A DNA stretch of 64,000 nucleotides from Hedera helix (Eukaryota; Streptophyta; Magnoliopsida; Apiales; Araliaceae): positions 14,770,098 through 14,834,097 of the forward strand of contig OX359266.1 of the NCBI GenBank assembly GCA_947179155.2, read 5' to 3'. The notes beneath the pieces were generated by a model that was given only the letters and a program-made list of their open reading frames with translations, had not been told where the DNA came from and searched no databases. Shown here one piece after another: positions 12,963 through 24,556 of the stretch. The translations under genes were made by a program, and so were the position numbers. Every line of letters begins with the position of its first letter. Within the stretch, counting starts at the first letter, position 1.

Positions 12963-13517
12963 ATAGAGAGACTCTGCATCCTGTTGGCTAAAGGCTGTAA
13001 TGTCATTTCGCATTCTTGCTGTTCTGGCAGGCGGAAAGAATTTAGCCAAGAATTTCTGAGCTAGATCGGCCCAGGTGCTAATGGAGCCTGCTGGTAGAGA
13101 ATGCAACCAACTCTTCGCCTTATCATGCAAAGTGAAAGGGAACAGAAGAAGTCTGAGAGCGTTTGCAGAAACTCCTTGATATCTGAACGTGTCACAGATT
13201 TCCAGAAATTTGACCAAATGATCATTCGGGTCCTCATTAGGCAACCCACCGAACTGCACGTGATTCTGAATCATTTGGAAAGTGCCCGGCCTGATCTCAA
13301 AGTTAGCAGCAACAATGGCTGGCCTATTGATGCTTGTATGAATATCGGTAACTTGCGGCATATCATATTCCCGCAATGTTTTGTAATCTTCTTCTACCAT
13401 TGTATCTTGATGGTGAATAACTTGACCCCTCTTTTCTTTTCGCAATACACGCAAAGTTCTTTCAATCTCAGGATCGAAAGTTATGAGATTTGGATCTTGA
13501 AAAGGAAGCATGCACAA
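12963..13517 (-). pseudogene. Athila-type gag, N-terminal part
   Basis: Open from 13517 down into the Tat LTR. The peptide begins with a DPEIERTLRVLRKEKR-like segment. It then has the retrotransposon gag core: RPAIVAANFEIRPGTF, an FGGLPNEDPNDHLVKFLEIC-type motif, and a WLHSLPAGSISTWADLAQKF segment. These are characteristic of the capsid-like domain of plant Athila elements. The frame is cut at about 12963, just after SQQDAESLYE, where it fuses to GC-rich Tat LTR sequence. The zinc-knuckle half, pol and the other LTR are missing. A primer site and LTR lie directly upstream, so this is the 5' piece of an Athila element whose 3' part was deleted. Confidence 0.8.
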
Positions 13518-13638
13518 TCAAGAGTACCTGGAAGAAAATAAAAATAAAAATACAAATAAAACAATTAGACAAATGTAACAATTTAAACGCAGATTATATT
13601 GATAAAGCTTAATATTGCAGAGAAATTAGATAAATAAC

Positions 13639-13660
13639 TCCCCGGCAACGCGCCAAAAAC
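13639..13660 (-). promoter_or_regulatory. Athila primer-binding site
   Basis: Read on the minus strand it is TTTTTGGCGCGTTGCCGGGG, the Athila-type site (usually TTGGCGCCGTTGCCGGGG) with one base lost. It lies next to the LTR end at 13662. Confidence 0.75.
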
Positions 13661-13661
13661 T

Positions 13662-14849
13662 TGACGGTCGTTTTCACGATTGATATTTACGTGCAAATAT
13701 ACATGGCCTTCAAGTAGTAAGAGTAAGTCTAAGTCGATCCCACAGAGAGTTATACTAATGTTATCTGAATAGCAAACTAAAAGCAACCTAATCCAATTTA
13801 AACTATGATTAAAGATGGTGATTTTTGTTAACACAATATCCTAAAATAATTAAAACTTAGCAACAAAGATTCGATTTAAACAAGCTAAGATCACAACTTC
13901 ACTCATTACGTCATTTAACCCTCACACCCCTCTTTTCAATGCTAAGATCGTACAAATGATAACTAGAGAAAATAAACAACCAATAACCTCTTTCGATAGT
14001 TAAAAGATTCACACCCTACTAATTAGCTCACTATATTCCTATGTGACCTAACTTAGCAAGATGGCAAGAAAAGCGATTCTCAACAAGGCTACACAAGGTA
14101 CACCGGTATATTCCTATCCGAGATACAAATTAGGCACTCCATCCGAAGATAAGACTTCCTACAAGTGCTATCATGCTTTAGGTCGAGTTATTTAATCCGT
14201 TTTTCAATATCATAAACAACCACACATTACATACAAAGTACATAATCCATACATGAAGAACAAAACATGATAACCATTCATTAACAATCCATACAAATCA
14301 AAAAGAAAGATATTCAATTAAAATCAAGTAATGAGCTCCATTGTGATCCTAGAAATGAAGTTAGTTCATATCTAAATGAATAAAAACCATTAACAAGTCA
14401 CTCATTAGATTTAAATACACAAAATGAAGATAACTAAATGGTTGAAACTTCCTAAAACACAAGTCTCAAACACATAAACTCCCTTCACAATGTAGTAATC
14501 CAAGCTTAATGAGTCTTCTTGCTCTTGAGTTAAATACCAATCCAAGTTGCTTTGACGGCTTCCAAAATCGAAGTACAACTGCTCTCAGGCGTAAAAACTG
14601 ATGTCTCTAGGTCAAGCAACGAATGGCTTTAAGTACAAAAATCCCATCTGATTTCAGCAATTTTGACCGCTGCGGCGGTGGTCATGAATCACAAATTACG
14701 ATTTTGCCCTACAAGCTTAAAAATCCTACAAAACACCGACGAGACATTAGGGACCAAAAAATTCATAAATATAAGCAATAATAACTCTAAAAAACTCACA
14801 AAACATTAAGTCAAACGTACTAATTCGCAGGTATAAAACCCACTCATCA
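13662..14849 (-). repeat. Athila-like 5' LTR
   Basis: On the minus strand it starts near 14849 with TGATGAGTGGG and ends ACCGTCA beside the primer site. It is about 1.19 kb and non-coding. A conserved GGGATCGAC segment lies near its 3' end, as in the LTR at 277. The 5' edge is inferred from the TGATGAG start; no target duplication can be checked because the partner end is deleted. Confidence 0.6.
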
Positions 14850-15047
14850 ATATCTTGGTTGAAATAAAGGAACACTGACACTGTTTTGCAGGAAAGGATT
14901 AAAAAACTCAAAAATAATATAGGGATATTCGTTTTAGCATGCATCCACTAGTGTCATTTCCCGAAGCTAAACTTGGTTTGCTTTGTTTGTAGGATTGCTC
15001 CTCAAACCCGCCTTCGATCTAAAAAAGCTCGAGATTCAATAGTCGAG
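14850..15047 (+). mobile_element. Tat leader before gag, origin of first part unclear
   Basis: About 14970-15047 reads like the Tat pre-gag leader (TTTGTTTGTAGGATTGC, then an open stretch leading to the gag ATG). I cannot assign 14850-14970; it may be Tat leader or a piece left by the Athila rearrangement. Confidence 0.4.
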
Positions 15048-16370
15048 ATGGCCGAAAATCCTAATCCTAACCCGGTTCCTATATCTCGGGTAGAGTTCGA
15101 GGCTGTAAAAAATCAAATGACTGAGTTAACCATGTTACTAAAAGAGCATTTCAAGTTGAAGCCAGGGCCACAACCCGAGGACCCACCGGGGCCATCATCA
15201 CAGGGAAATGGGATGACCCAAGAAACTCCAAAAATTGAGCAGCCAAACCAAGTCATTGTTATTCACGAGGACGAAAGTACAAGTAATTTCAGGAATAAGA
15301 TGAAATAGATGGAAGAGGCCATCAAAACCATGAAAGGGATTGGATCATACGGCAGTGTCAATTACTCTGACTAATGCATTTTCCAGGGAACCAGATACCC
15401 CGAAAAGTTTAAGATTCCAGAGTTTGAAAAATACAACGGGTTGGGGGATCCTTACACTCATCTGAAGGTCTACATCGGAGAACTCGGGGCATACGCTGAG
15501 GACGAGTTATTGAGGATGCAGTTATTTCAGAAAAGTCTGACAGGGGAAGTTAGGACCTGGTACGCAAGATTGGACAATACCAAAATTCATAATTGGGAGG
15601 AGTTGGCCCACACTTTTCTGACACAATACAGCTTCCAATCACAAATGGCCCCTGATCGATACCAAATGACAAAGATTAAGAAGCAACCCAATGAGTCCTT
15701 CAGAGATTATGCCCAACGATGGAGAAGGATGGCTGCACAAGTAAACCCACCAATGAGTGAAACGGAGATGGTGATGACCTTTATTGATATCCAAGAGGCC
15801 CCTTATTACGAGAGGGTGATAGCTGGAATAGGGAAACCATTTGCAAATGATCAAGCACGGGGAAATGGCCGAAATGGGATTAAAATCGGGAAAGATCCGA
15901 GACTTCACGGCTCTTGAGGCTGTTGCCGAACAGATCCAAAGCGGAAATTATGGCAGTACTTCCCGGAGGCCACAGAAGCAAAAAGAGAAGGATGTTTCCC
16001 TAGTCTTGCAAGGGCTATCTGGGAAAGCAGTGAGTAGCCCTCCTATCCGCATGCAAAGGAATGAGCCCCCTCGACAACCAACATTCACCAATCAAAGGTC
16101 TGAGGGGCGGAGGAGACTTGAAAACCCCCGAGATAGAAAATTCACCCGTTAGGGGACTCATTAGATCAAATCCTGGCTGTATTGATAAATCATAAGAAGA
16201 TTACGGAGCTAGCACCACCATCTGATCCGAAAGGCAAGAGGTACGATCCGAGCAAAAAATGCACCTATCATTTGGGGTCCCCGGGGCATGACACCCAGGA
16301 ATGTTGGTCACTGAAGCACAAAATACATAACATGATTGATAGTGGGGAAATGTGGTAGAACAGCCGGAGT
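15048..16370 (+). pseudogene. Tat gag
   Basis: It starts at ATG 15048 (MAENPNPNPVPISRVEFEAV). Frame-continuous stops occur at 15306 and near 15373. The capsid-like retrotransposon gag domain follows (about 15415-15860), with IPEFEKYNGLGDPYTHL, then LTGEVRTWYARLDNTKIHNW and a NESFRDYAQRWRRMA segment. The frame shifts near 15840. The C-terminal part ends in a zinc-knuckle-like CTYHLGSPGHDTQECW motif (about 16258-16310), the usual Tat form with Cys/His spacing. Gag would form the capsid and package element RNA. The stops and frameshift make it non-functional. Confidence 0.85.
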
Positions 16371-17345
16371 CCCCAAACGTAAAGGCCAACCCTCTTCCCG
16401 AGCATAATGGGGGAGGCGTAAATGTAGTTGAAACCAGCGGGCACTCAATGCCCAAGAGGGCACGCAAAGTGAGCTACTCATGTTGCCTGGGGTGATCAAA
16501 GGTACCAAAGGGGAACCTATCCGGTTGTCGGCCCTGAGACCCCTTATTATAACAGCCAGATCGCAATTGCCAATTACCAGTCTGAAGGCTGTTCCGTGGA
16601 ACTACGGGGGAAAGTCAGAGGGGATGACTAGTTATGCGTTATTTGCCTCTAGGGGAAATCCTTTGTATTTGCCAAGGCAAGCCATTGAAAGCATGAAGAA
16701 AGAAAATGGGAAAATCTCAGAGGAGAAAGCCTTGGAGTTCTGGGAGAAAATGAATCACAGCGAAGCGAGGGTTGTTAAGGCATTGGAGGCGCAACCGCCC
16801 TTGACATCGATTCTAGACCTGGTATTGGCGTCCAATGATCATCATCGTGTATTAAGCAAAGTCCTAGAAGAGGCTCACGTCCCTAAGTCAATTAGTACGG
16901 AAATATTCGGTCATTTGGTGGGCCATCTATTGGACAACAATGTGGTATCGTTCACCGACGACGACATCCCCGAGGAAGGGAGAGGGCACCGAAGGCCGTT
17001 GCACATTGCGGTCATCTCCTCGGGGTATGTAATCAACGAAGTATTAATTGATGGTGGATCAGCTCTGAATATTTGCCCGTATAGTACCCTGGAAAAAATT
17101 AAGTCAACCCCAAGTGCCTGCGGGCCAGCCAAGTGGTGGTGCGGGCTTTCGACGGATCTCGAAAGGATACGGTGGGAGAAATAGAGCTACCAGTGGAGAT
17201 CGAACCCTATACTTTTGACATTTCCTTCCAGGTGCTAGATATCACTGCCAATTACAACATGCTGCTAGGGAGACCCTGGATTCACATGGCAGGGGCAGTC
17301 CCCTCCACCCTACATCAGTAAATAAAATTCGTCGTTGACGGGAAC
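16371..17345 (+). pseudogene. Tat aspartic protease region
   Basis: Open from about 16480. The protease active-site motif is IDGGSALNIC with Asp at 17050-17052; the DGGS form in place of DTGA or DSGS is common in Tat elements. A frameshift near 17133 separates it from the second conserved half, which holds MLLGRPWIHMAG (about 17260-17295), the flap and C-terminal segment of retroelement proteases. A stop follows at about 17319. The enzyme would cut the Gag-Pol precursor. Given the frameshift it is inactive. Confidence 0.8.
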
Positions 17346-18078
17346 TTGGTGACAATTGCCGCAGAGCCCGACTACCCTCGTCCCTCTGTGAAAGGCATGC
17401 CTGTGATTAATTTATATGAATCAGTCGAACCAATCAGCTACCAGGCATTCAAAATTAGTACCCCTCAGCACCGACAGTTGGGGGCTCAGACTTTAAAGCC
17501 TAAAATGTCTCCAGAGCTCACATTTGTCGCTCGGGAGATGATGGCGATGAACTTCCAACCGAGGCAAGGACTGGGAAAGAACGGTCAAGGGATCACCGAG
17601 CCCATCCAGATACCAGCACAGTCGCAAGGCAGGGCTAGGATATTACAGAGATATGAGGCCAAAGAACCCATACAAGAAGATTCCCACTCGGATAACCGGA
17701 GTCCCAATCCCAAGAACCAACAAAGAATATTCCCCGAAGACAGTCAAGCCTGTGTCTGAAGCAGAGGATAAGGTGGAGGCTCTCCCAGCCAAAGAATTGG
17801 CCCAATGGGAGGAATTCTTGCAAGAAATTATGGAACAGTTCGAGATAAAGTGCTACCTCCCGGGGCAGTCGGTGCCCAGTGAGAAGGGAAAGGAGAAACT
17901 GTCGGAAGGCAAGCAGATCATGCCTTTCATCAATTGGGTCGGGTTAGCAGTTCCCGAGGAAAGTATGAATGAAAACCGAGGCCAAGTCGTCGCAATCATT
18001 GAGGAGGTTCCAGATACAGAGGCCCCCTCCATCACTCGCTTTAAAACCGAAGTGATCCCCAAAAATTGGACCATGTAG
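17346..18078 (+). pseudogene. Tat linker with G-patch-like motif
   Basis: Two overlapping frames (17346-17759 and 17653-18078) cover the linker between protease and RT, so there is a frameshift near 17650-17750. It includes MMAMNFQPRQGLGKNGQGI (about 17538-17594), a Gly-rich motif of the G-patch type seen at this place in many plant Tat polyproteins. The remainder is acidic and low in conserved features. A stop ends the frame at 18076-18078. Confidence 0.65.
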
Positions 18079-18258
18079 CCGGTAGTATCCAGAAGAGGGT
18101 AAATGCAGGAATGACAAGTAATCCTGTCCAATGGGGGGATCAAGGGGTTTTTAAGACGGTGTTTTTGTTTTATGTATCTGCACGTCTATATCATATTTTG
18201 TCATGATTATTGAAAAAGAAATTCGTGTACTAAATGTTTATATATATGACAAATATTT
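18079..18258 (+). other. Decayed Tat linker
   Basis: A short stretch with stops in all frames between the linker and the RT start, part of it T-rich. No separate feature is visible. Confidence 0.5.
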
Positions 18259-18808
18259 TTGTTTTATGTCAGGTGTACAGATTTGAATTATTCTAGCCTA
18301 ACAAATGATTTTCCAAATTTGAAAGACGATTACGATTTTGATATAGAACTGGATTTCGATTTGATGGGAATTGAGCAGGATGAAGCAGGTGATGACGATA
18401 CTCCCGACAAAATCAAAGAGTGGGTCAAGGATAAACCCAAACCCAACCTCGACCAAACCATTACCATCAACATAGGAACCACTGAAAATCCCAAAGAGCT
18501 GAAAATTGGGGCAGACCTGACCCCCAGCCAGAAAGCAGAAGTAACTGAGCTATTGAGCCGATATGAAGATGTGTTTGCTTGGTCACATGACGACATGGTC
18601 GGGTTGTCCACGGATATTGAGTTACATCGATTGCCCATCAAGGAGGGTTTCAAGCCGATTAAGCAAAAACTGAGAAAATTAAAACCAGAGTGGAGTTTAA
18701 AGGTGAAGGAAGAGATAGTCAAGCAATTCAAGGCCGGAATCATCATGGTGTCCACTTACCCAGAATGGCTTTCCAATATAGTCCCAGTGGCGAAGCCCGG
18801 AGGAAAGG
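18259..18808 (+). pseudogene. Tat reverse transcriptase, N-terminal part
   Basis: The frame contains an acidic leader, then the start of the RT domain: SQKAEVTELLSRYEDVFAWS, an IELHRLPIKEGFKPIKQKLR segment and PEWLSNIVPVAKPGGKV. That order is standard for gypsy RT, where the next residues should be the VRVCIDYRDLNK motif. The motif is found 8.8 kb away at 27622, because a minus-strand element inserted here with target duplication AAAGG (18804-18808). The halves are otherwise collinear. Confidence 0.9.
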
Positions 18809-20247
18809 TGGCATGCTGTTGCAGGCACCCAAAAATAAAACCTTACTTTTGAAAAATATTAATGTAGTAGTGAAAGTAAGAGTCAAACCCACAGAGAGTG
18901 AATTGTTTTAATAAATCTAATATTTTCAAAAATATCTAAATAAATGGGGGATTTGGAATGATTAATTAACTAATTAAAATTCAAAAAAATAAAACTAAAT
19001 AATAAATAATAAAGATGAAAAAAATTAATTAAAATAAACTTTAGTTCCCTAGTTCAGTATATCCCCTTCTTTTTAATCAACAAATTAATCAAGTTATTAT
19101 TATCTTTTCCTTCAATTGAAATTAATAATCCTAGATAATCGACAATCACCAAGCTACCCGAAATCCTCCTTAAATTATAAATCTAATACAACAATCGCTC
19201 ACAAAATCACCTAACTATCATACAACCTAGAACTATCAGTCTAGATTTAATATAATAGTTGCATTAAAAATTAGAGAATTAGATTATTCCAAGCAACAAT
19301 CTCAACATCGCGGACCATTTAACTTGTCATCTGGATAACAATAATAATATTCAAAAGTTTATCAACAATCAAATTTATTTAAAATCAATGCCAATGAATT
19401 TAATGAATCTATAGCCCTCTTCAAATCTTGTTTCGACTCAATTTCTTCTTCTTCTTCTTCTGTCAATCCCAAGCTATGCGTAATGGCCTCTTTCAGATTT
19501 TTCTTTTCATTGTCTGTCGTTTCTGGAGTTCCCTCATCTTTACCACTGCTTAACACAATTTCATTGTCATCCTCCTTATAATCCACCATTGTGTGAGATG
19601 GTAATTCTTCAACACTTTGCACTTCCAATTGACTGACCGCAGCTTTCAGTTGTTCCACTTGAATACTTATACGCTGAATATTCACATTTGTTTCAGTCAT
19701 AAAATATTTAAACATATCTTCTAAAGACAAATTAGAGTTAGAAGATTGGTTCTGTTCTTGATCGTTGGGATATGTCTGATTGAACTGTTGGTAATTTGGC
19801 CAATGTTGACTTGCAGGTTGGTGCACTTGTGGATTCCCATAGCTGAAATTTGGACGATCCCACCATTCTGAGTAGTACGTGTTTGAATAGGGATCATAGT
19901 TCCCTTGCGGTCCAAGAAAACCATTTTCATCATTTACTTGTCCATATGACTCCTCTCGAAGCATTGGACACAACTCCGTTGGATGTCCTACTATGGAAAA
20001 AATCCTACAAGCCTTCATTAGTTGTCCTCTACCTGCAGCCCAAGCATAGATAACAGAAGTTAGTTCATCAACTTGTTGTTGAAGAGAAGAAATTTTTACG
20101 TACTAAAATAATCATCGTTTTGGTTCCAAGCCATGATTTTCTTCTTCACTTGTACACTCAATTAAACTATGAAAAACAAAAATAAAATAAATAAATAAAC
20201 AAAGAATGAATTAAAGCAAAACACTCCCCGGCAACGGCGCCAAAATT
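18809..20247 (-). repeat. Array unit 1 (farthest from the full LTR)
   Basis: 1439 bp. Starts TGGCATGCTGTTGC where the other units have TGGGATGCTGTCGC. Contains the LTR 3' part (to about 19377), gag (to 20134), leader and primer site (about 20225-20246). Confidence 0.85.
19362..20134 (-). pseudogene. Gag C-terminal region, unit 1
   Basis: An ATG at 20134 (MAWNQNDDYF) meets a stop within 13 codons because of a one-base frameshift. The continuing frame then runs from about 20100: ISSLQQQVDELTS, MKACRIFSIVGHPTELCP (a C-x-GH-x-C zinc-knuckle-like segment), an NYDPYSNTYYSEWWDRPNFS block, a Gln/Asn-rich stretch, and an acidic tail with a poly-Glu run. It lacks the N-terminal capsid-like gag domain. 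The last codons lie in LTR sequence. Compared with the gag at 54651 it is the same architecture, so these two elements are related. Confidence 0.75.
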
Positions 20248-21681
20248 TGGGATGCTGTCGCAGGCACCCAAAAATAAAACCTTACTTTTGAAAAATACTA
20301 ATGTAGTAGTGAAAGTAAGAGTCGAACCCACAGAGAGTGAAATATTTTAATAAATCTAATGTTTTCAAAAATATCTAATTTAATGGGGGATTTGGAATTA
20401 TTAATTAACTAATTAAAATTCAAGCAAATAAAACTAAATAATAAATAATAAAGATGAGAAAAATTAAGTAAAATAAACTTCAGTTCCTTAGTTCAGTATC
20501 CCCTTCTTTTTAATCAAAATATTAATCAAGTTATTATTATCTTTTCCTTCAATTGAAATTAATAATCCTAGATAACTAACAATCGCCAAGCTACCCGAAA
20601 TCCTCCTTAAATTATAAATCTAATATAACAATCGCTCACAAAAGACCCTCACTATCATACAACCTAGAACTATCAGTCTAGATTTAATATAACAGTTGCA
20701 TTAAAAATTAGAGAATTAGATTATTCCAAGCAACAATCTCAACATCGCGGACCATTTAACTTGTCATCTGGATAACCATAATAATATTCAAAAGTTTGTC
20801 CACAATCAAATTTATTTAAAATCAATGGCAAAGAATTTAATGAATCTTTAGCCCTCTTCAAATCTTGTTTCGACTCAATTTCTTCTTCTTCTTCTATCAA
20901 TCCCAAGCTATGCGTAATGGCCTCTTTCAGATTTTTCTTTTCATTGTCTGCCGTTTCTGGAGTTCCCTCATCTTTACCACTGCTCAACACAATTTCATTG
21001 TCATCCTCCTTATAATCCACCATTGTGTGAGATGGTAATTCTTCAACACTTTGCACCTCCAATTGACTGACCGCAACTTTCAGTTGTTCCACTTGAATAC
21101 TTATACGCTGAATATTCACATTTGTTTCAGTCATAAAATATTTAAACATATCTTCTAAAGACAAATTAGAGTTAGAAGATTGGTTGTGTTCTTGATCGTT
21201 GGGATATGTCTGATTGAATTGTTGGTAATTTGGCCAATGTTGACTTGCAGGTTGGTGCACTTGTGGATTCCCATAGTTGAAATTTGGACGATCCCACCAT
21301 TCTGAGTAGTACGTGTTTGAATAGGGATCATAGTTCCCTTGCGGTCCAAGGAAACCATTTTCATCATTTACTTGTCCATATGACTCCTCTCGAAGCATTG
21401 GACACAACTCCGTTGGATGTCCTACTATGAAAAAAATCCTACAAGCCTTCATTAGTTGTCTTCTACCTGCAGCCCAAGCATAGATAACAGAAGTTAGTTC
21501 ATCAACTTGTTGTTGAAGAGAAGAAATTTTTACGTATTAAAATAATCATCGTTTTGGTTCCAAGCCATGATTTTCTTCTTCACCTGTACACTCAACTAAA
21601 CTATGAAAAACAAAAATAAAATAAATAAATAAACAAAGAATGAATTAAAGCAAAAAACTCCCCGGCAACGGCGCCAAAATT
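20248..21681 (-). repeat. Array unit 2
   Basis: 1434 bp, same layout as unit 1. The poly-Glu run of gag is shorter by one codon or so. Confidence 0.85.
20739..21568 (-). pseudogene. Gag C-terminal region, unit 2
   Basis: The longest unbroken copy: from MKACRIFFIVGH at 21452 the frame is open to a stop at 20739, ending in KLNGPRC inside the LTR part. The upstream ATG (21568) is out of frame with it, as in every unit. Confidence 0.75.
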
Positions 21682-23118
21682 TGGGATGCTGTCGCAGGCA
21701 CCCAAAAATAAAACCTTACTTTTGAAAACTACTAATGTAGTAGTGAAAGTAAAAGTCGAACCCACAGAGAGTGAATTGTTTTAATAAATCTAATGTTTTC
21801 AAAAATATCTAATTTAATGGGGGATTTGGAATTATTAATTAACTAATTAAAATTCAAGCAAATAAAACTAAATAATAAATAATAAAGATGAGAAAAATTA
21901 ATTAAAATAAACTTCAGTTCCTTAGTTCAGTATCCCCTTCTTTTTAATCAACAAATTAATCAAGTTATTATTATCTTTTCCTTCAATTGAAATTAATAAT
22001 CCTAGATAACCGACAATCGCCAAGCTACTCGAAATCCTCCTTAAATTATAAATCTAATACAGCAATCGCTCACAAAATACCCTAACTATCATACAACCTA
22101 GAACTATCAGTCTAGATTTAATATAACAGTTGCATTAAAAATTAGAGAATTATATTTTTCCAAGCAACAATCTCAACATCGCGGACCATTTAACTTGTCA
22201 TATGGATAACCATAAGAATATTCAAAAGTTTGTCCACAATCAAATTTATTTAAAATCAATGGCAAAGAATTTAATGAATCTATAACCCTCTTCAAATCTT
22301 GTTTCGACTCAATTTCTTCTTCTTCTTCTTCTGTCAATCCCAAGCTATGCGTAATGGCCTCTTTTAGATTTTTCTTTTCATTGTCTGTCGTTTCTGGAGT
22401 TCCCTCATCTTTACCACTGCTCAACACAATTTCATTGTCATCCTCCTTATAATCCACCATTGTGTGAGATGGTAATTCTTCAACACTTTGCACCTCCAAT
22501 TGACTGACCGCAACTTTCAGTTGTTCCACTTGAATACTTATACGCTGAATATTCACATTTGTTTCAGTCATAAAATATTTAAACATATCTTCTAAAGACA
22601 AATTAGAGTTAGAAGATTGGTTCTGTTCTTGATCGTTGGGATATGTCTGATTGAACTGTTGGTAATTTGGCCAATGTTGACTTGCAGGTTAGTGCACTTG
22701 TGGATTCTCATAGCTGAAATTTGGACGATCCCACCATTCTGAGTAGTACGTGTTTGAATAGGGATCATAGTTCCCTTGCGGTCCAAGGAAACCATTTTCA
22801 TCATTTACTTGTTCATATGACTCCTCTCGAAGCATTGGACACAACTCCGTTGGATGTCCTACTATGAAAAAAATCCTACAAGCCTTCATTAGTTGTCTTC
22901 TACCTGCAGCCCAAGCATAGATAACAGAAGTTAGTTCATCAACTTGTTGTTGAAGAGAAGAAATTTTTACGTATTAAAATAATCATCGTTTTGGTTCCAA
23001 GCCATGATTTTCTTCGTCACCTGTACACTCAATTAAACTATGAAAAACAAAAATAAAATAAAAAAATAAACAAAGAATGAATTAAAGCAAAACACTCCCC
23101 GGCAACGGCGCCAAAATT
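21682..23118 (-). repeat. Array unit 3
   Basis: 1437 bp, same layout. Confidence 0.85.
22173..23005 (-). pseudogene. Gag C-terminal region, unit 3
   Basis: Same frame as unit 2, but with an in-frame stop near 22690, after NPQVH, that the other units lack. The ATG at 23005 is out of frame. Confidence 0.75.
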
Positions 23119-24556
23119 TGGGATGCTGTCGCAGGCACCCAAAAATAAAACCTTACTTTTGAAAAATACTAATGTAGTAGTGAAAGTAAGAGTAGAACCT
23201 ACAGAGAGTGAATTATTTTAATAAATCTAATGTTTTCAAAAATATCTAATTTAATGGGGGATTTGGAATTATTAATTAACTAATTAAAATTCAAGCAAAT
23301 AAAACTAAATAATAAATAATAAAGATGAGAAAAATTAATTAAAATAAACTTCAGTTCCTTAGTTCAGTATCCCCTTCTTTTTAATCAACAAATTAATCAA
23401 GTTATTATTATCTTTTCCTTCAATTGAAATTAATAATCCTAGATAACCGACAATCGCCAAGCTACCCGAAATCCTCCTTAAATTATAAATTTAATACAGC
23501 AATCCCTCACAAAATACCCTAACTATCATACAACCTAGAACTATCAGTCTAGATTTAATATAACAGTTGCATTAAAAATTAGAGAATTAGATTATTCCAA
23601 GCAACAATCTCAACATCGCGGACCATTTAACTTGTCATCTGGATAACCATAATAATATTCATAAGTTTGTCCACAATCAAATTTATTTAAAAGCAATGGG
23701 AAAGAATTTAATGAATCTATAGCCCTCTTCAAATCTTGTTTCGACTTAATTTCTTCTTCTTCTTCTTCTGTCAATCCCAAGCTATGCGTGATGGCCTCTT
23801 TCAGATTTTTCTTTTCATTGTCTGTCGTTTCTGGAGTTCCCTCATCTTTACCACTGCTCAACACAATTTCATTGTCATCCTCCTTATAATCCACCATTAT
23901 GTGAGATGGTAATTCTTCAACACTTTGCACCTCCAATTGACTGACCGCAACTTTCAGTTGTTCCACTTGAATACTTATACGCTGAATATTCACATTTGTT
24001 TCAGTCATAAAATATTTAAACATATCTTCTAAAGACAAATTAGAGTTAGAAGATTGGTTCTGTTCTTGATCGTTGGGATATGTCTGATTGAACTGTTGGT
24101 AATTTGGCCAATGTTGACTTGCAGGTTGGTGCACTTGTGGATTCCCCATAGCTGAAATTTGGACGATCCCACCATTCTGAGTAGTACGTGTTTGAATAGG
24201 GATCATAGTTCCCTTGCAGTCCAAGGAAACCATTTTCATCATTTACTTGTCCATATGACTCCTCTCGAAGCATTGGACACAACTCCGTTGGATGTCCTAC
24301 TATGGAAAAAATCCTACAAGCCTTCATTAGTTGTCCTCTACCTGGAGCCCAAGCATAGATAACAGAAGTTAGTTCATTAACTTGTTGTTGAAGAGAAGAA
24401 ATTTTTACGTATTAAAATAATCATCGTTTTGGTTCCAAGCCATGATTTTCTTCGTCACCTCTACACTCAGTTAAAGTATGAAAAATAAAAATAAAATAAA
24501 TAAATAAACAAAGAATGAATTAAAGCAAAAAAATCCCCGGCAACGGCGCCAAAATT
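23119..24556 (-). repeat. Array unit 4
   Basis: 1438 bp, same layout. Confidence 0.85.
23610..24443 (-). pseudogene. Gag C-terminal region, unit 4
   Basis: One extra C near 24147 shifts the frame after NFSYG, so the zinc-knuckle part (24327-24150) and the acidic part (to 23610) are in different frames. The ATG at 24443 is out of frame. Confidence 0.75.

Noticed and set aside
19850..20053. Plus-strand frames in each array unit
   Set aside because: They are shadows of the minus-strand gag and repeat with the unit.
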